NCBI RefSeq assembly: GCF_007004725.1
Contig: NZ_ML660173.1
Location: 58,977-122,976, forward strand
DNA length: 64,000 bases
Source: Aliikangiella coralliicola
GTDB lineage: Bacteria > Pseudomonadota > Gammaproteobacteria > Enterobacterales > Kangiellaceae
Direction of reading: 5' to 3'
Shown: positions 1 through 9,370 of the stretch, piece after piece
Layout of the letters: each line of letters opens with the position of its first letter
How positions within the stretch are numbered: position 1 is the stretch's first letter
Program-made: the position numbers and the translations under genes
Notes under the pieces: generated by a model
Told to the model about the DNA's origin: nothing
The model's input: only the letters and a program-made list of their open reading frames with translations
Databases searched by the model: none

Positions 1-212
1 GATTATCAACACAATAAAATACTAAACTCGAATACAAGAGGTTACGTATTTGCTTCTGAAGACTAGTGACTGAAATCCTCCATTTCGATTGACTTAATAG
101 TTCAGATGTTTAGATTCATCGAAATATTGGAAACTCGCACCTTTTGTTAAACGTGAGAAAAACTTGACCTTTTTTACTGAATATATGCCATTGAAAAAAT
201 TGAGGTATTTGG
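1..212 (+). promoter_or_regulatory. upstream region with weak candidate promoter
   Basis: AT-rich leader before the first synthetase, with no gene of its own. A weak sigma70-like pair is visible: TTGACT at 89-94 and TAGATT at 111-116, 16 bp apart. A Shine-Dalgarno-like TGAGGT at 201-206 lies 6 bases before the ATG at 213 and supports that start. Nothing else recognised here. Confidence 0.3.
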
Positions 213-1520
213 ATGTTATCGAAAGATATATCTGAGCCAGAAATCTCCAGGCTATCTCCACAACAGGCTCGGCTTAGTTCTTTTTCTTCGGAGAGCAGAA
301 AGAGTTTAATGTGTGAATGTGAATGGGAAATGCCCTGGCATTCTTCATTAGAGTCTCTTCAAACTCAGCTAGTCAGTCGGATGGAGGAGTTCGAAATATT
401 TCGAACAAAAATACAACGCCACGCTAACGGAGAAAATGTCCAGGTAATTGCCCCTCAAGTTCAAATGCAGTTGGAGCTCAGTAACGAGATTAGTGTACAG
501 GAACTATTGCAAAAAAAAGAAAGCTTACGTCGAAATACTATTGAAAGTGATGACCGCCGAGTTGGTCTGTACATTTATCAGTCGAGTGAAAAACTCTGCG
601 GAATATACTTTGTGGCGCCGCCGGAAATCGTTGATTTAGAAACAGTACAGTTATTAGCCAGGTCTATTGACGGACGGCCTGAAAACTGTATTCAAAGCGG
701 ACAAGAAGGCATTTTGCAGTATGCCGATCTATCTGAATGGCTAAATCAATTACAGGATGAAGAACTCGGAAAAGAAGGCCTCAAGTATTGGAGAAAACTA
801 GATTGTCCAACCATTGGAAGTCAACCGCTATTGGATGGAAAAGTACTTAAGTCAGAGCCTCATTTTAGTTCTGTTGTAACTGCCGATTATTTATTGTCAT
901 GTGATAACTTTTCGGACCAAAGTAAGTTAAACGAAGATTTATTCTTAAGCATCTGGGTTCTTTGCATTGCAAAGCTTTCAAGCTGTGAAAGAGTCTCTGT
1001 TGGCAAGTTGTGTTCCGGGCGAACTCTCGATGATCTTAAAGACGCAATTGGTAATCTGAGTTTAACACTACCGATTTCTTTTGAGTTCGATTGGATGAGT
1101 ACATTCGAGGAATTTCTTAATAATATTACTGCTACAGTATCGGAAGGTGAGCAATACCAGGAATGCTTTAGATGGAATGAACTTAAAAGTGCCGATGCTA
1201 GCAACGCGAGTTCTTATTGTTTTAACAGTTTTGAATTTCACGATCTAGATAGCAAGGAACAAGGTATTGCGAGTACTAAATGGATAAAGGCAATATTTCA
1301 AGTTGAGCCTTACTTACTTAAGTGCAGTATTAAAAAGTATAATCAAAAAACTTACTTGAGTTTTTCGTATAATCCAGACCTCTATTTCTCAGAGACTATT
1401 GAACATTTGAAAGAACGTTATATTAAAGTTCTTAACCAGGTTCGATCAAACTTTAATGTAAAGCTGTCACAACTCGACCTGACATTACCCTGGGAGAGAG
1501 AAAACCAGCAGAACTGGAAT
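213..1520 (+). other. interface-type (HHxxxDG-less) condensation domain of the first synthetase
   Basis: The N-terminal roughly 430 residues keep a C-domain-like opening (LSPQQARLSSF) and the internal signature LQYADLSEWLNQLQ, but the region expected to hold HHxxxDG reads VAPPEIVDLETV, with no histidine pair. The same architecture opens the next synthetase. In beta-hydroxyaspartate siderophore pathways, catalytically silent C-family interface domains sit before Asp-type A domains and recruit a dioxygenase; a SyrP-like dioxygenase is encoded at 17150. The family assignment is inference from sequence feel and context. Confidence 0.6.
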
Positions 1521-4500
1521 CTTACAAGTCGGCATTTCGAACAGCTAATACCTTTCCATCAACTTTTTGAAAAGCAAGCAGGCGATACACCCGAGAATAC
1601 CGCTGTTGTTTTTCAGGAACACAAGCTTTCATATACCGAATTAAACGCAAAGGCAAACCAGTTTGCACGTTTGCTGATTGATAGAGGAGTGAGTTTAGGT
1701 GACTACGTTGGTGTTTCATTAGGCCGCTCAATTGATCTGGTGGTGGCATTGTTAGGCATATTGAAAGCTGGTGCAGCCTATGTCCCGATTGACCCTGAGT
1801 ATCCTGCAAAGAGAATCAGCTACATAGCAGATAACTCAGCGATTAAACTGACGATCGTGAACAGCCGGTCTGGTAATCTTTTTAACTTCAATGAAACGCT
1901 CAATTTAGATGATATTGGCGAGCAAATAAAGAAGTACCCAAATAATAATCTTCAGCTTTCGGTATTAAGTGAGCAAGCGGCTTATACGATTTATACCTCC
2001 GGATCGACGGGCGTACCAAAAGGAGTCGTTATTTCTCACCGAAGTCTTTATAACTACGTTAAATGGGCGGGTGTTGAATATGAGCTAGCTGAGGGTAATG
2101 GTTCTCTTGTTCATTCCTCAATCAGTTTCGATCTAACGGTTACCAGTCTCTTAGCGCCGCTTTCTGTAGGTCAGTCGGTTATTCTTATTCCAGAGGAAGA
2201 AGGGATTGAAGGTTTGATAAATCGCCTGTCAAAAAACAACAATTATACGTTGTTGAAAGTTACACCTTCGCATCTGGAAATGCTTAATGCGGCTCTCTCT
2301 CACGAGAACATGAAAAATGCGGTCAGGGTGATAGTCGTCGGTGGTGAGGCACTTAGTTGGCATAGAATTAATCCATGGTTGATAAATAATCCAGGGATGA
2401 CAATCGTCAACGAATATGGTCCAACAGAAGCGACAGTCGGTTGTTGTATTGAAAAAATACGGCAACATGATCCAGCTTTAACCGGGATGGTGCCAATTGG
2501 CAAACCCATACACAACACGAAACTCCACGTTCTGGATCAATCGCAAAACGAAGTGCCGATAGGTGTTATCGGCGAACTCTATATTGAAGGGATGGGACTA
2601 GCGCTCGAATACCATAATCGCCCCGATATGACCGAAAAGGCATTTATTCTTATGGGGCGCAAGGCTGACCAAAAACTTTATCGTACGGGAGATCTGGCTA
2701 AATATCTTGAAGATGGTCGTCTGAGTTTTGAAGGGCGATGTGATGAACAGGTTAAGTTACGTGGATACAGGGTTGAGCTTGGGGAAATCGAAGCGATTTT
2801 GCAGAACAGTAGAGGAGTCGAAGAAGTTGTTGTTCGATTACTAGAGTCTGGAAACAAGAAGACTGGAATCCAAAATAGCGAAACCGAAAATATTGAAACT
2901 CCGCAAAATGGAAGATTGGGGCTTGTTGCTTATATTGTAAAAAGCGAAGTTAAGATTCCTGATTTGTTCACAACTTTAAAGCGGAGGTTGGCCGAAAGCA
3001 TCCCAGAATATATGATCCCGGTCCATTGGGTCGCGCTGGATTTCTTGCCATTAAATAAGCATGGAAAACTAGATAAAGAAAAACTACCTTTGCCTCAGAA
3101 TAAACAAGCTTATGTATCAGCACGGACTAATACTGAACAAGCACTTGTTAACTTATGGCAGCGCTTCCTTGGCGCCGAAAGGATCGGTGTAAAGGATAAC
3201 TATTTTGAGCTGGGGGGAGATTCTATTCGGAGTATCAGTTTGATTTCAGCTGCCAGAGAACAAGGTATCGTATTCACTCTCAATCAGCTTTTTAGCAACC
3301 CTACCATTGCAGAACTGGTTCAGGTGATTGGTGAAAGTAATGAGGCTGAAGAAGAATGCCATACTCTACCATTTGAAATGATAACCTTGGATTGCCGTGC
3401 GCGTCTTCCTGATACAGTCGAGGATGCCTATCCGCTGACGACACTTCAACAGGGAATGATTTATCACAACCAGTTTTACGAGGATGAGAAGTTATATCAT
3501 GACATCTTTAGCTATCGCTTAATGCTTCCAGAAAACTTGAAAGTCGACCACTTGGTGATTAGAAAAGCTTATCGGCATATTTTACGAAAACACCCGGTCT
3601 TACGGACGACCTTTTCTCTGTCGGAATTTGAACATCCTTTGCAATTGGTCCATAAAAGAGGAAATGAAGAAAGCTTGGTGATTCGAGACCTTAAAGGTCT
3701 AAATGACGAACGGCAACAAGCAGAAATTGAACTCATGATACAGCGCGAAAAGGAAACCGGGTTCGATATTTCTGAACTACCTTTAGTGCGATGTTTTATT
3801 CACTTGCTTTCCGACAGAGAAATTCAGTTTTCAATAAGTTTTCACCACTCTATTATTGATGGTTGGAGTGATGCAATTTTATTAACCGAGTTGTTAACGG
3901 CAATCATTAGTTTGTCTCAAGAAAAAGAGCTTCCAGAACGAACTCTTTCATCGAAGTTTAGCGATTTCGTTAAGCTTGAGCTAAGTGCTCTCGATGACCC
4001 TGAGTTCAAGCAGTTTTGGCGAGATAAGCTGAAAGATCTGAGTTATACCTCTATACCGGCCCTTAAGAATGTATCTAGAAATAAAGTAACCAGTAAAGTT
4101 CATAGTCAACAAATTGTTATCGAGGAGCCTGTTTCTAATAATTTAAAGGCTATCGCAAAAACAATCGGTGTTCCATTGAAGACACTGCTTTTAACGGCCC
4201 ATATGAGAGTCTTGAACTTAATAGCTGCTCAAGATGACATAACCACTTGCCTGGTTTCTGCCGGCAGACCGGTGAGTGAGGATGGTGATCAAGTTTTGGG
4301 GCTTTTTATTAATAGTATTCCTTTAAGAATTAAGTTTGGAGGGCTACGCAAAGCGACTTGGCGGAAATTGATTGAGGAAACGTTTTCCGAAGAAAATCAA
4401 TGTATGAAATATCGCCGTTACCCTTATGGAAAAATGAAAACCTTTACTGGATTAGATTCCGTTTCTGATGCGCTGTTTTACTTCACTGACTATCACAATC

Positions 4501-7500
4501 TTGAGGGAATTTATCAGCAGACAGGGATCAAACTCTTGGAAACGAGACCGTATGAACGTAGTAGTTTCCCGTTAGTCGTTCATTTTAATATTGATCCTGA
4601 ATCAAAGTTACTAACTGGTGAAGTAGAGTGTAACGCCAGTCAGTTTACCGCTGAGCAGAATGAGTGTTACAGCTTATTGTTTGCGGAGTTGTTAGAGGAA
4701 ATTAGCCAGTCAGTTGATTGCGAGTTTGATTCAGTTTATAGCTGTTCGACTCGACAATATTTAGAGTCTGAGTTATGCGCAAAGAGAGGCTCGGTTTTCT
4801 ATTCTGACCTCATTCAATGGAGAAAAGACTATTGGTTAAACCAACCGGGTTCTAAAAAACTCTCGTATTGGGAAAAGCGGTTGTCGAATTGTCCCAAACC
4901 GCCACACTTACCCCTTGTTGGTAAAAGCTATCAAGTTAAGGGCTTCATTGAAAAAAGTGTTGCGAGCATTTTAGAAAGTGATTTATCCAAGAAAATTGAG
5001 TCAATTTGTAACGAATACCAAATTTCAGATTTAATGTTATTTGAATGTTTATTTTCGATACTACTCTGTCGGCATGGTAACGAGGATAAAGTACTTATTC
5101 GCCGCGTAGAAAATAGTCTTAATGTAAAAGCCAGTGACGCTCTTGTACTGAAACTAATCAGTACCATCGCCATTCGAACTGATATAAACAGCAAACTTAG
5201 TTTTACAGCATTGATCAAAAAGCATATTGAGGAGTCAAAACGAGATCTTCCGTATCGTGATTTGTCATTTGAATCAATCATTGCTCATATGAAAGATTCT
5301 AACTCACGCGAGGAGTTATCTAACTGCCGGATCTTTCTCAATTTGGACCATAAAGTAACCGATCCCGAAGTTTCTCAACGTGTTATTTATCTACCTGGTC
5401 AACAGGAAAAGATTAAGGCTAAGTTTAATTTGTGGTTAAGTATTCAGCGTGAGGATAATGAAAATAAATACAATTTAAGCCTAGCCTATAACGGTGCTTT
5501 ATATTCCGAGTCTGGAATGCAGCTTATCGTTGATGGTTTTGCGCTGCTGCTTCATCAGATCTCGGCTAATGCTGATAGAAATGTTTATTCTTACTCAATA
5601 CTTCCTCATCAGGAAGAACGCAGGATGTTTGCGCGATCCTGCAATGAAGAAGCTAATCAGCAGCATGAGCTTTGTGTGCATCAACTATTTGAGAAACAAG
5701 CTGGTTTGCATCCTGAAAGAGTCGCCGTTGTTGAACAGGAACTCGAACTCTCCTATCGACAACTCAACGATAAAGCGAATCGCCTCGCTAATTATCTCGT
5801 TGGAACAAGAATGGTCAAACCCGGTGAGATAGTTGGTTTATTTTTAAGTGGTTCAACAAGTTTTGTAACTTCTTCAATTGCTTTGTTAAAAGCCGGCTGT
5901 GCCTTCCTGCCGATGGATCCCGATTATCCAGCTTCGCGAATTGAGTATATGGTTGAGGACGCTAATTTAGCCGTGATAATAACTGACCAAGAGCTAGCTG
6001 CGCGGCTTCCCATTTATAGTGGCAAAGTCTTGTGTATCGACGAAGAGAACTTGCAGGGAGAGCTTCAGCAATCCTGTAGTGAAATTATTAATTTGGATAC
6101 GGCTAAACTGGACCACGAAAAGCTGGCCTATGTGATATATACCTCTGGGTCAACAGGAAAACCTAAAGGGGTTATGGTTAAACACGGTCACTTATCAGGC
6201 CACATAAAAGGGATGATGAGTTTCTACGAGTATTCTAAAGAGGATAGAGTACTGCAATTTTCTACTGTTGGTGTGGACGCGACTCAAGAGCAGATTTTTT
6301 GCGCACTGAGTGCCGGTGCGAGTTTGTGTATGTACAATCAGGGGATAATGCAGGGAAGCGATTTTGATTATTTTTGCAGCGAAAACAATATTACTATTCT
6401 GGACTTGCCACCTGCTTATATTTCCGCGCTTTTCGAAGAAAAGTCGTCACCGTTCGAATATTTGAGAAATGATATTCGTCTACTAATACTTGGGGGAGAG
6501 AGGTTAAGTCTGCAGACCTATCAGCATTTAAAAAAGGCTGGATTATCTTGTCGAGTTGTTAACGCTTATGGTCCAACGGAAACTGTCATTACATCGCTTG
6601 CTCATGGTTTCTTTCTAAATCAAACAATTAGTGAAAACGTGCCCAGTGTACCGATAGGTCGAGCCATGAAAGGTCGAGAGATGTATGTGCTCAATAAAGA
6701 ATATGCGTTAGTACCTGACGGTGTTTCCGGTGAGCTTTTTATTGGCGGTAAATATCTGTCAAGCGGATACCTGAATCGTCCTGAATTAACTGATGATAGA
6801 TTTGTTAAGAACCCATTTTCACAAAGCTCGAACGATTATATGTACAAAACTGGCGATATTGTTCGGTGGTGCGATAGCGATAACTTATGTTTTATAACAC
6901 GTACTGATGATCAGGTCAGTATTCGTGGTTTTAGAGTTGAGCTGAGTGAAATTGAAAATGAAATTTGCAATCACCCTTTAGTTAGTTCTGGCGTTGTTTT
7001 GTTAAGATCTGATCAGACGCTCGGCGACAAGTTGGTTGCTTATATCGTGCTGGAACCCGAGCAGCACATTAACGTTATAAATGCTAGCGAAACGGCCGCT
7101 AATGATCAGGAGACCAACAAGAATATCGCTGAAAAGCGGAAGGTGAGCAATGAGCTGGAATTGTCAGATAGTCTTCGAGGCTTTTTACAGAGAAGGCTAG
7201 CGGACTATATGATTCCCAACTTTTATGTTTTTGTCGATGCCTTCCCTTTAACACCGTCGGGTAAGATAGATCGAGAGCAACTCCCTGAGCTAAATCTTGG
7301 TTCGGCTGATGATACATACATTCCACCGAGAAATGAGTTGGAGAACATTCTTTGTTCAGTTTGTCGACAAGTTTTGAAGGTTGATAGAGTCGGAATAAAT
7401 AGTAACTTCTTTCATCTTGGAGGGGACTCTTTATCTTGTTTACAGTTTGTTTCCCGGCTGAGAGAAAAGAAAATTTACTTCAATGTGCGTGATGTTTTTG

Positions 7501-7688
7501 ACACGCCAACCATTTCTAAGTTGTCTGAGAAAGTTGGTGCAGCGTCAGTTGCCAATGAAAACTCATCAAAATCTCATCAAGATGGAGATAGGTTTTCCAG
7601 GAAAATAACTAAGAGAATAACGGTGCGCTCATCAAAAGTTGTAAGGAAGCGAAATTCAACTGACAAATTGGTGTTGAAAATTAGTTAG
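213..7688 (+). CDS. Nonribosomal peptide synthetase, I-A-PCP-C-(half I/C)-A-PCP
   Basis: 2491-residue two-module synthetase. Residues 1-430 are a condensation-superfamily domain without HHxxxDG, resembling the interface domains of beta-hydroxyaspartate siderophore synthetases. A1 covers about 440-955 (P-loop TSGSTGVPKG near 594, NEYGPTEATVG near 733, YRTGDL near 823). Its specificity code, read by hand against GrsA, is DLTKVGEVGK, typical of Asn (or Asp). PCP1 has Ser1004 in LGGDSIRS. The C domain (about 1060-1500) has an intact HHSIIDG at 1211-1217. Residues about 1530-1780 resemble only the C-terminal lobe of a C/interface domain. A2 (about 1800-2360) has code DAEDIGAITK; the acidic pocket residues suggest a basic substrate (Lys/Orn-like), uncertain. 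PCP2 has LGGDSLS. The last 45 residues are Lys/Arg-rich, possibly a docking tail. With no true C domain at its N-terminus, it probably acts downstream of another protein. Start: ATG at 213 with a good ribosome site. Confidence 0.93.
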   Translation: MLSKDISEPEISRLSPQQARLSSFSSESRKSLMCECEWEMPWHSSLESLQTQLVSRMEEFEIFRTKIQRHANGENVQVIAPQVQMQLELSNEISVQELLQKKESLRRNTIESDDRRVGLYIYQSSEKLCGIYFVAPPEIVDLETVQLLARSIDGRPENCIQSGQEGILQYADLSEWLNQLQDEELGKEGLKYWRKLDCPTIGSQPLLDGKVLKSEPHFSSVVTADYLLSCDNFSDQSKLNEDLFLSIWVLCIAKLSSCERVSVGKLCSGRTLDDLKDAIGNLSLTLPISFEFDWMSTFEEFLNNITATVSEGEQYQECFRWNELKSADASNASSYCFNSFEFHDLDSKEQGIASTKWIKAIFQVEPYLLKCSIKKYNQKTYLSFSYNPDLYFSETIEHLKERYIKVLNQVRSNFNVKLSQLDLTLPWERENQQNWNLTSRHFEQLIPFHQLFEKQAGDTPENTAVVFQEHKLSYTELNAKANQFARLLIDRGVSLGDYVGVSLGRSIDLVVALLGILKAGAAYVPIDPEYPAKRISYIADNSAIKLTIVNSRSGNLFNFNETLNLDDIGEQIKKYPNNNLQLSVLSEQAAYTIYTSGSTGVPKGVVISHRSLYNYVKWAGVEYELAEGNGSLVHSSISFDLTVTSLLAPLSVGQSVILIPEEEGIEGLINRLSKNNNYTLLKVTPSHLEMLNAALSHENMKNAVRVIVVGGEALSWHRINPWLINNPGMTIVNEYGPTEATVGCCIEKIRQHDPALTGMVPIGKPIHNTKLHVLDQSQNEVPIGVIGELYIEGMGLALEYHNRPDMTEKAFILMGRKADQKLYRTGDLAKYLEDGRLSFEGRCDEQVKLRGYRVELGEIEAILQNSRGVEEVVVRLLESGNKKTGIQNSETENIETPQNGRLGLVAYIVKSEVKIPDLFTTLKRRLAESIPEYMIPVHWVALDFLPLNKHGKLDKEKLPLPQNKQAYVSARTNTEQALVNLWQRFLGAERIGVKDNYFELGGDSIRSISLISAAREQGIVFTLNQLFSNPTIAELVQVIGESNEAEEECHTLPFEMITLDCRARLPDTVEDAYPLTTLQQGMIYHNQFYEDEKLYHDIFSYRLMLPENLKVDHLVIRKAYRHILRKHPVLRTTFSLSEFEHPLQLVHKRGNEESLVIRDLKGLNDERQQAEIELMIQREKETGFDISELPLVRCFIHLLSDREIQFSISFHHSIIDGWSDAILLTELLTAIISLSQEKELPERTLSSKFSDFVKLELSALDDPEFKQFWRDKLKDLSYTSIPALKNVSRNKVTSKVHSQQIVIEEPVSNNLKAIAKTIGVPLKTLLLTAHMRVLNLIAAQDDITTCLVSAGRPVSEDGDQVLGLFINSIPLRIKFGGLRKATWRKLIEETFSEENQCMKYRRYPYGKMKTFTGLDSVSDALFYFTDYHNLEGIYQQTGIKLLETRPYERSSFPLVVHFNIDPESKLLTGEVECNASQFTAEQNECYSLLFAELLEEISQSVDCEFDSVYSCSTRQYLESELCAKRGSVFYSDLIQWRKDYWLNQPGSKKLSYWEKRLSNCPKPPHLPLVGKSYQVKGFIEKSVASILESDLSKKIESICNEYQISDLMLFECLFSILLCRHGNEDKVLIRRVENSLNVKASDALVLKLISTIAIRTDINSKLSFTALIKKHIEESKRDLPYRDLSFESIIAHMKDSNSREELSNCRIFLNLDHKVTDPEVSQRVIYLPGQQEKIKAKFNLWLSIQREDNENKYNLSLAYNGALYSESGMQLIVDGFALLLHQISANADRNVYSYSILPHQEERRMFARSCNEEANQQHELCVHQLFEKQAGLHPERVAVVEQELELSYRQLNDKANRLANYLVGTRMVKPGEIVGLFLSGSTSFVTSSIALLKAGCAFLPMDPDYPASRIEYMVEDANLAVIITDQELAARLPIYSGKVLCIDEENLQGELQQSCSEIINLDTAKLDHEKLAYVIYTSGSTGKPKGVMVKHGHLSGHIKGMMSFYEYSKEDRVLQFSTVGVDATQEQIFCALSAGASLCMYNQGIMQGSDFDYFCSENNITILDLPPAYISALFEEKSSPFEYLRNDIRLLILGGERLSLQTYQHLKKAGLSCRVVNAYGPTETVITSLAHGFFLNQTISENVPSVPIGRAMKGREMYVLNKEYALVPDGVSGELFIGGKYLSSGYLNRPELTDDRFVKNPFSQSSNDYMYKTGDIVRWCDSDNLCFITRTDDQVSIRGFRVELSEIENEICNHPLVSSGVVLLRSDQTLGDKLVAYIVLEPEQHINVINASETAANDQETNKNIAEKRKVSNELELSDSLRGFLQRRLADYMIPNFYVFVDAFPLTPSGKIDREQLPELNLGSADDTYIPPRNELENILCSVCRQVLKVDRVGINSNFFHLGGDSLSCLQFVSRLREKKIYFNVRDVFDTPTISKLSEKVGAASVANENSSKSHQDGDRFSRKITKRITVRSSKVVRKRNSTDKLVLKIS
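4800..5560 (+). other. truncated C/interface-like lobe between C and A2
   Basis: About 255 residues between the complete C domain and the second A domain of the first synthetase. The segment starts with YSDLIQWRKDYWLNQP and KKLSYWEKRL, matching the position in the N-terminal interface domain that reads YADLSEWLNQL and KEGLKYWRKL. It continues with a C-terminal-lobe-like pattern but has no N-terminal lobe and no HHxxxDG. The module is therefore C-(half interface)-A-PCP, rather than a simple linker. Confidence 0.5.
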
Positions 7689-7850
7689 CCTGAGTTTGGG
7701 ATAAGAGGAAGCAGAAAATCCCAACTGATCAAATAATTACAAAGTTATCGTTATGTATTAATGGGGAAAATTTTTATAAAGGCTCGCCAGCGCGGGGAGC
7801 TGCCAATATCGTCATGCTGGATGGTTACTCTTATCCAGAATTCAGGTTAG
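7685..7850. mobile_element. MITE-like inverted-repeat element, copy 1
   Basis: A roughly 166-bp element with terminal inverted repeats: left CCTGAGTTTGGGATAAGAG at 7689-7707, right CTCTTATCCAGAATTCAGG at 7828-7846. The outer bases TTAG flank both ends. It begins at the stop codon of the first synthetase (TAG 7686-7688). A related shorter element occurs at 34273-34375 and a fragment at 53612-53650. No coding capacity, so it looks like a non-autonomous miniature element; it may also fold as a long 3' hairpin. Confidence 0.6.
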
Positions 7851-8063
7851 TAAGTAAAAGTTAGTCTTTAATTTCCATTAAAAATCATCTCGCCTAAGTA
7901 TTTTCATGGTTGATTAAAATAAGTTAAATGCAAAAAAAATATAATCATTCAAGTGTTTGCTCATTCCTTATCAGTATTTTTACTGGCCGGGTTTTTTATA
8001 ACTATTGGTTTTACATGTCACAAATTGATCGTGTAATCCAACTGCGTCTAGGAGAAAATAACA
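7851..8063 (+). promoter_or_regulatory. intergenic region upstream of the second synthetase
   Basis: 213 AT-rich bases with no gene. A perfect TATAAT lies at 7940-7945, but no good -35 hexamer sits 16-18 bases upstream, so promoter assignment is weak. AGGAGA just before the ATG at 8064 is a good ribosome site and fixes that start. Together with the MITE this makes the 375-bp gap between the first two synthetases. Confidence 0.25.
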
Positions 8064-9370
8064 ATGGATAATGTTTTCCCTGCATCACCACAGCAAACTC
8101 GCTTGTGGAAGATCGTTAAAAAAGGAACAGGGGCTTTCCCGTTTTCGCAGTTGTTGATCTTATTCGAAAGACAACTCGATAGTAGCAAGTTATCAGAGTG
8201 TTTCGAGTTTTTGTTCGAGCAATATGAGATATTTAAAACAAGGCTAATTTGTCCGCAAGGAGAGACAGAACCATTTCAAAAAATAATCGAAAGAGGAGAG
8301 TTTAAAGTAGAGCATTATGACAAATTCTCACGAGCTACTTTGCAAGAACTCTTAAACAGTGGTGATATTCAACCTGATTTTAGCCAAAGCCCACCTTTTG
8401 AACCCTCACTTCAGTTGCAGTTTTATCGCGTTGAAGATGGAAGTACTGTTCTGGCCATCACAGCACCAGCCTATATTGCTGATACTTTGACACTGAAAAA
8501 CCTGTTAGAAGAAGCTTCCAGTTTATATCTGGAATATCCCCTCAACGATCCGCTTGCTAAAAAAGATACTCAGGAAGTTTTACAATATGCGGACTTAGCT
8601 CAATGGCAGATTGAATTACTATCCTGCGATGAAGCGCTACAAGAGCGGTCACTATTTCGCGATAGAAATTTATCAACAAAAACTCCAGACAAGATACCAT
8701 TTGACAAAGGTTATGATACTGAAGACCTGCTGAGAATAGATCGGTTTGATATCGACTTGCCCGAACAGTTGCACTCGAAAAGTAAAAGTCTAAGCAAAAA
8801 CGATTGCGTCGTTCTCTGGAGTCTATTCCTGTTGAAATTAGGTCAATTTTCCAAGCTTTCAGTTGGTTTTTCTTTTTCAGGGCGGATTACTGACGAACTT
8901 AAAACATCGTGTGGTGCCTTCAGTAAAACGATACCTGTCGTGATTAATACATTCGGCAATACGAGTTTTGATGATGCCAAACAAGATATTCTATTGGACT
9001 ACGAAGAGATATCTGACATTCAGGAGTACTTCAGTTGGGATATATTAGAGAACACTTCAGTTAAGGGTTTAGTATTTTCTCCCTATGCCTTCGAGTATTC
9101 AGAGTTATATCAAGATGCGTTTACTGCGGATATGAACGCGAGAGTTTTACGAACCACTAGCACCGCTGAACCTTTTAGTTTAAAGCTTTCAATTCAAGAG
9201 AATATTGATTCACTATCTTTTAGCCTGATATTTAATAAAGACAGCTTTGAGCTCTCGGACATAGAGTTGCTGAGCTCGAGATTTGTGAGGGTGTTGAGCC
9301 AAATCCTTCTAGAGGCAGAGGGAAAGAATCATACGCTTAACTTAATATCACGAGAAGAAACAGATAAACA
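8064..9370 (+). other. interface-type condensation domain of the second synthetase
   Basis: Starts MDNVFPASPQQTRLWKIV, a recognisable C-domain opening, but the catalytic HHxxxDG is replaced by APAYIADT near residue 135, leaving no histidines. It shares the LQYADLAQWQ signature with the equivalent domain at 213-1520 and also precedes an A domain with code DLTKVGEVGK. Two such domains with identical downstream specificity point to two beta-hydroxylated Asn/Asp residues, if the interface model holds. Confidence 0.6.
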
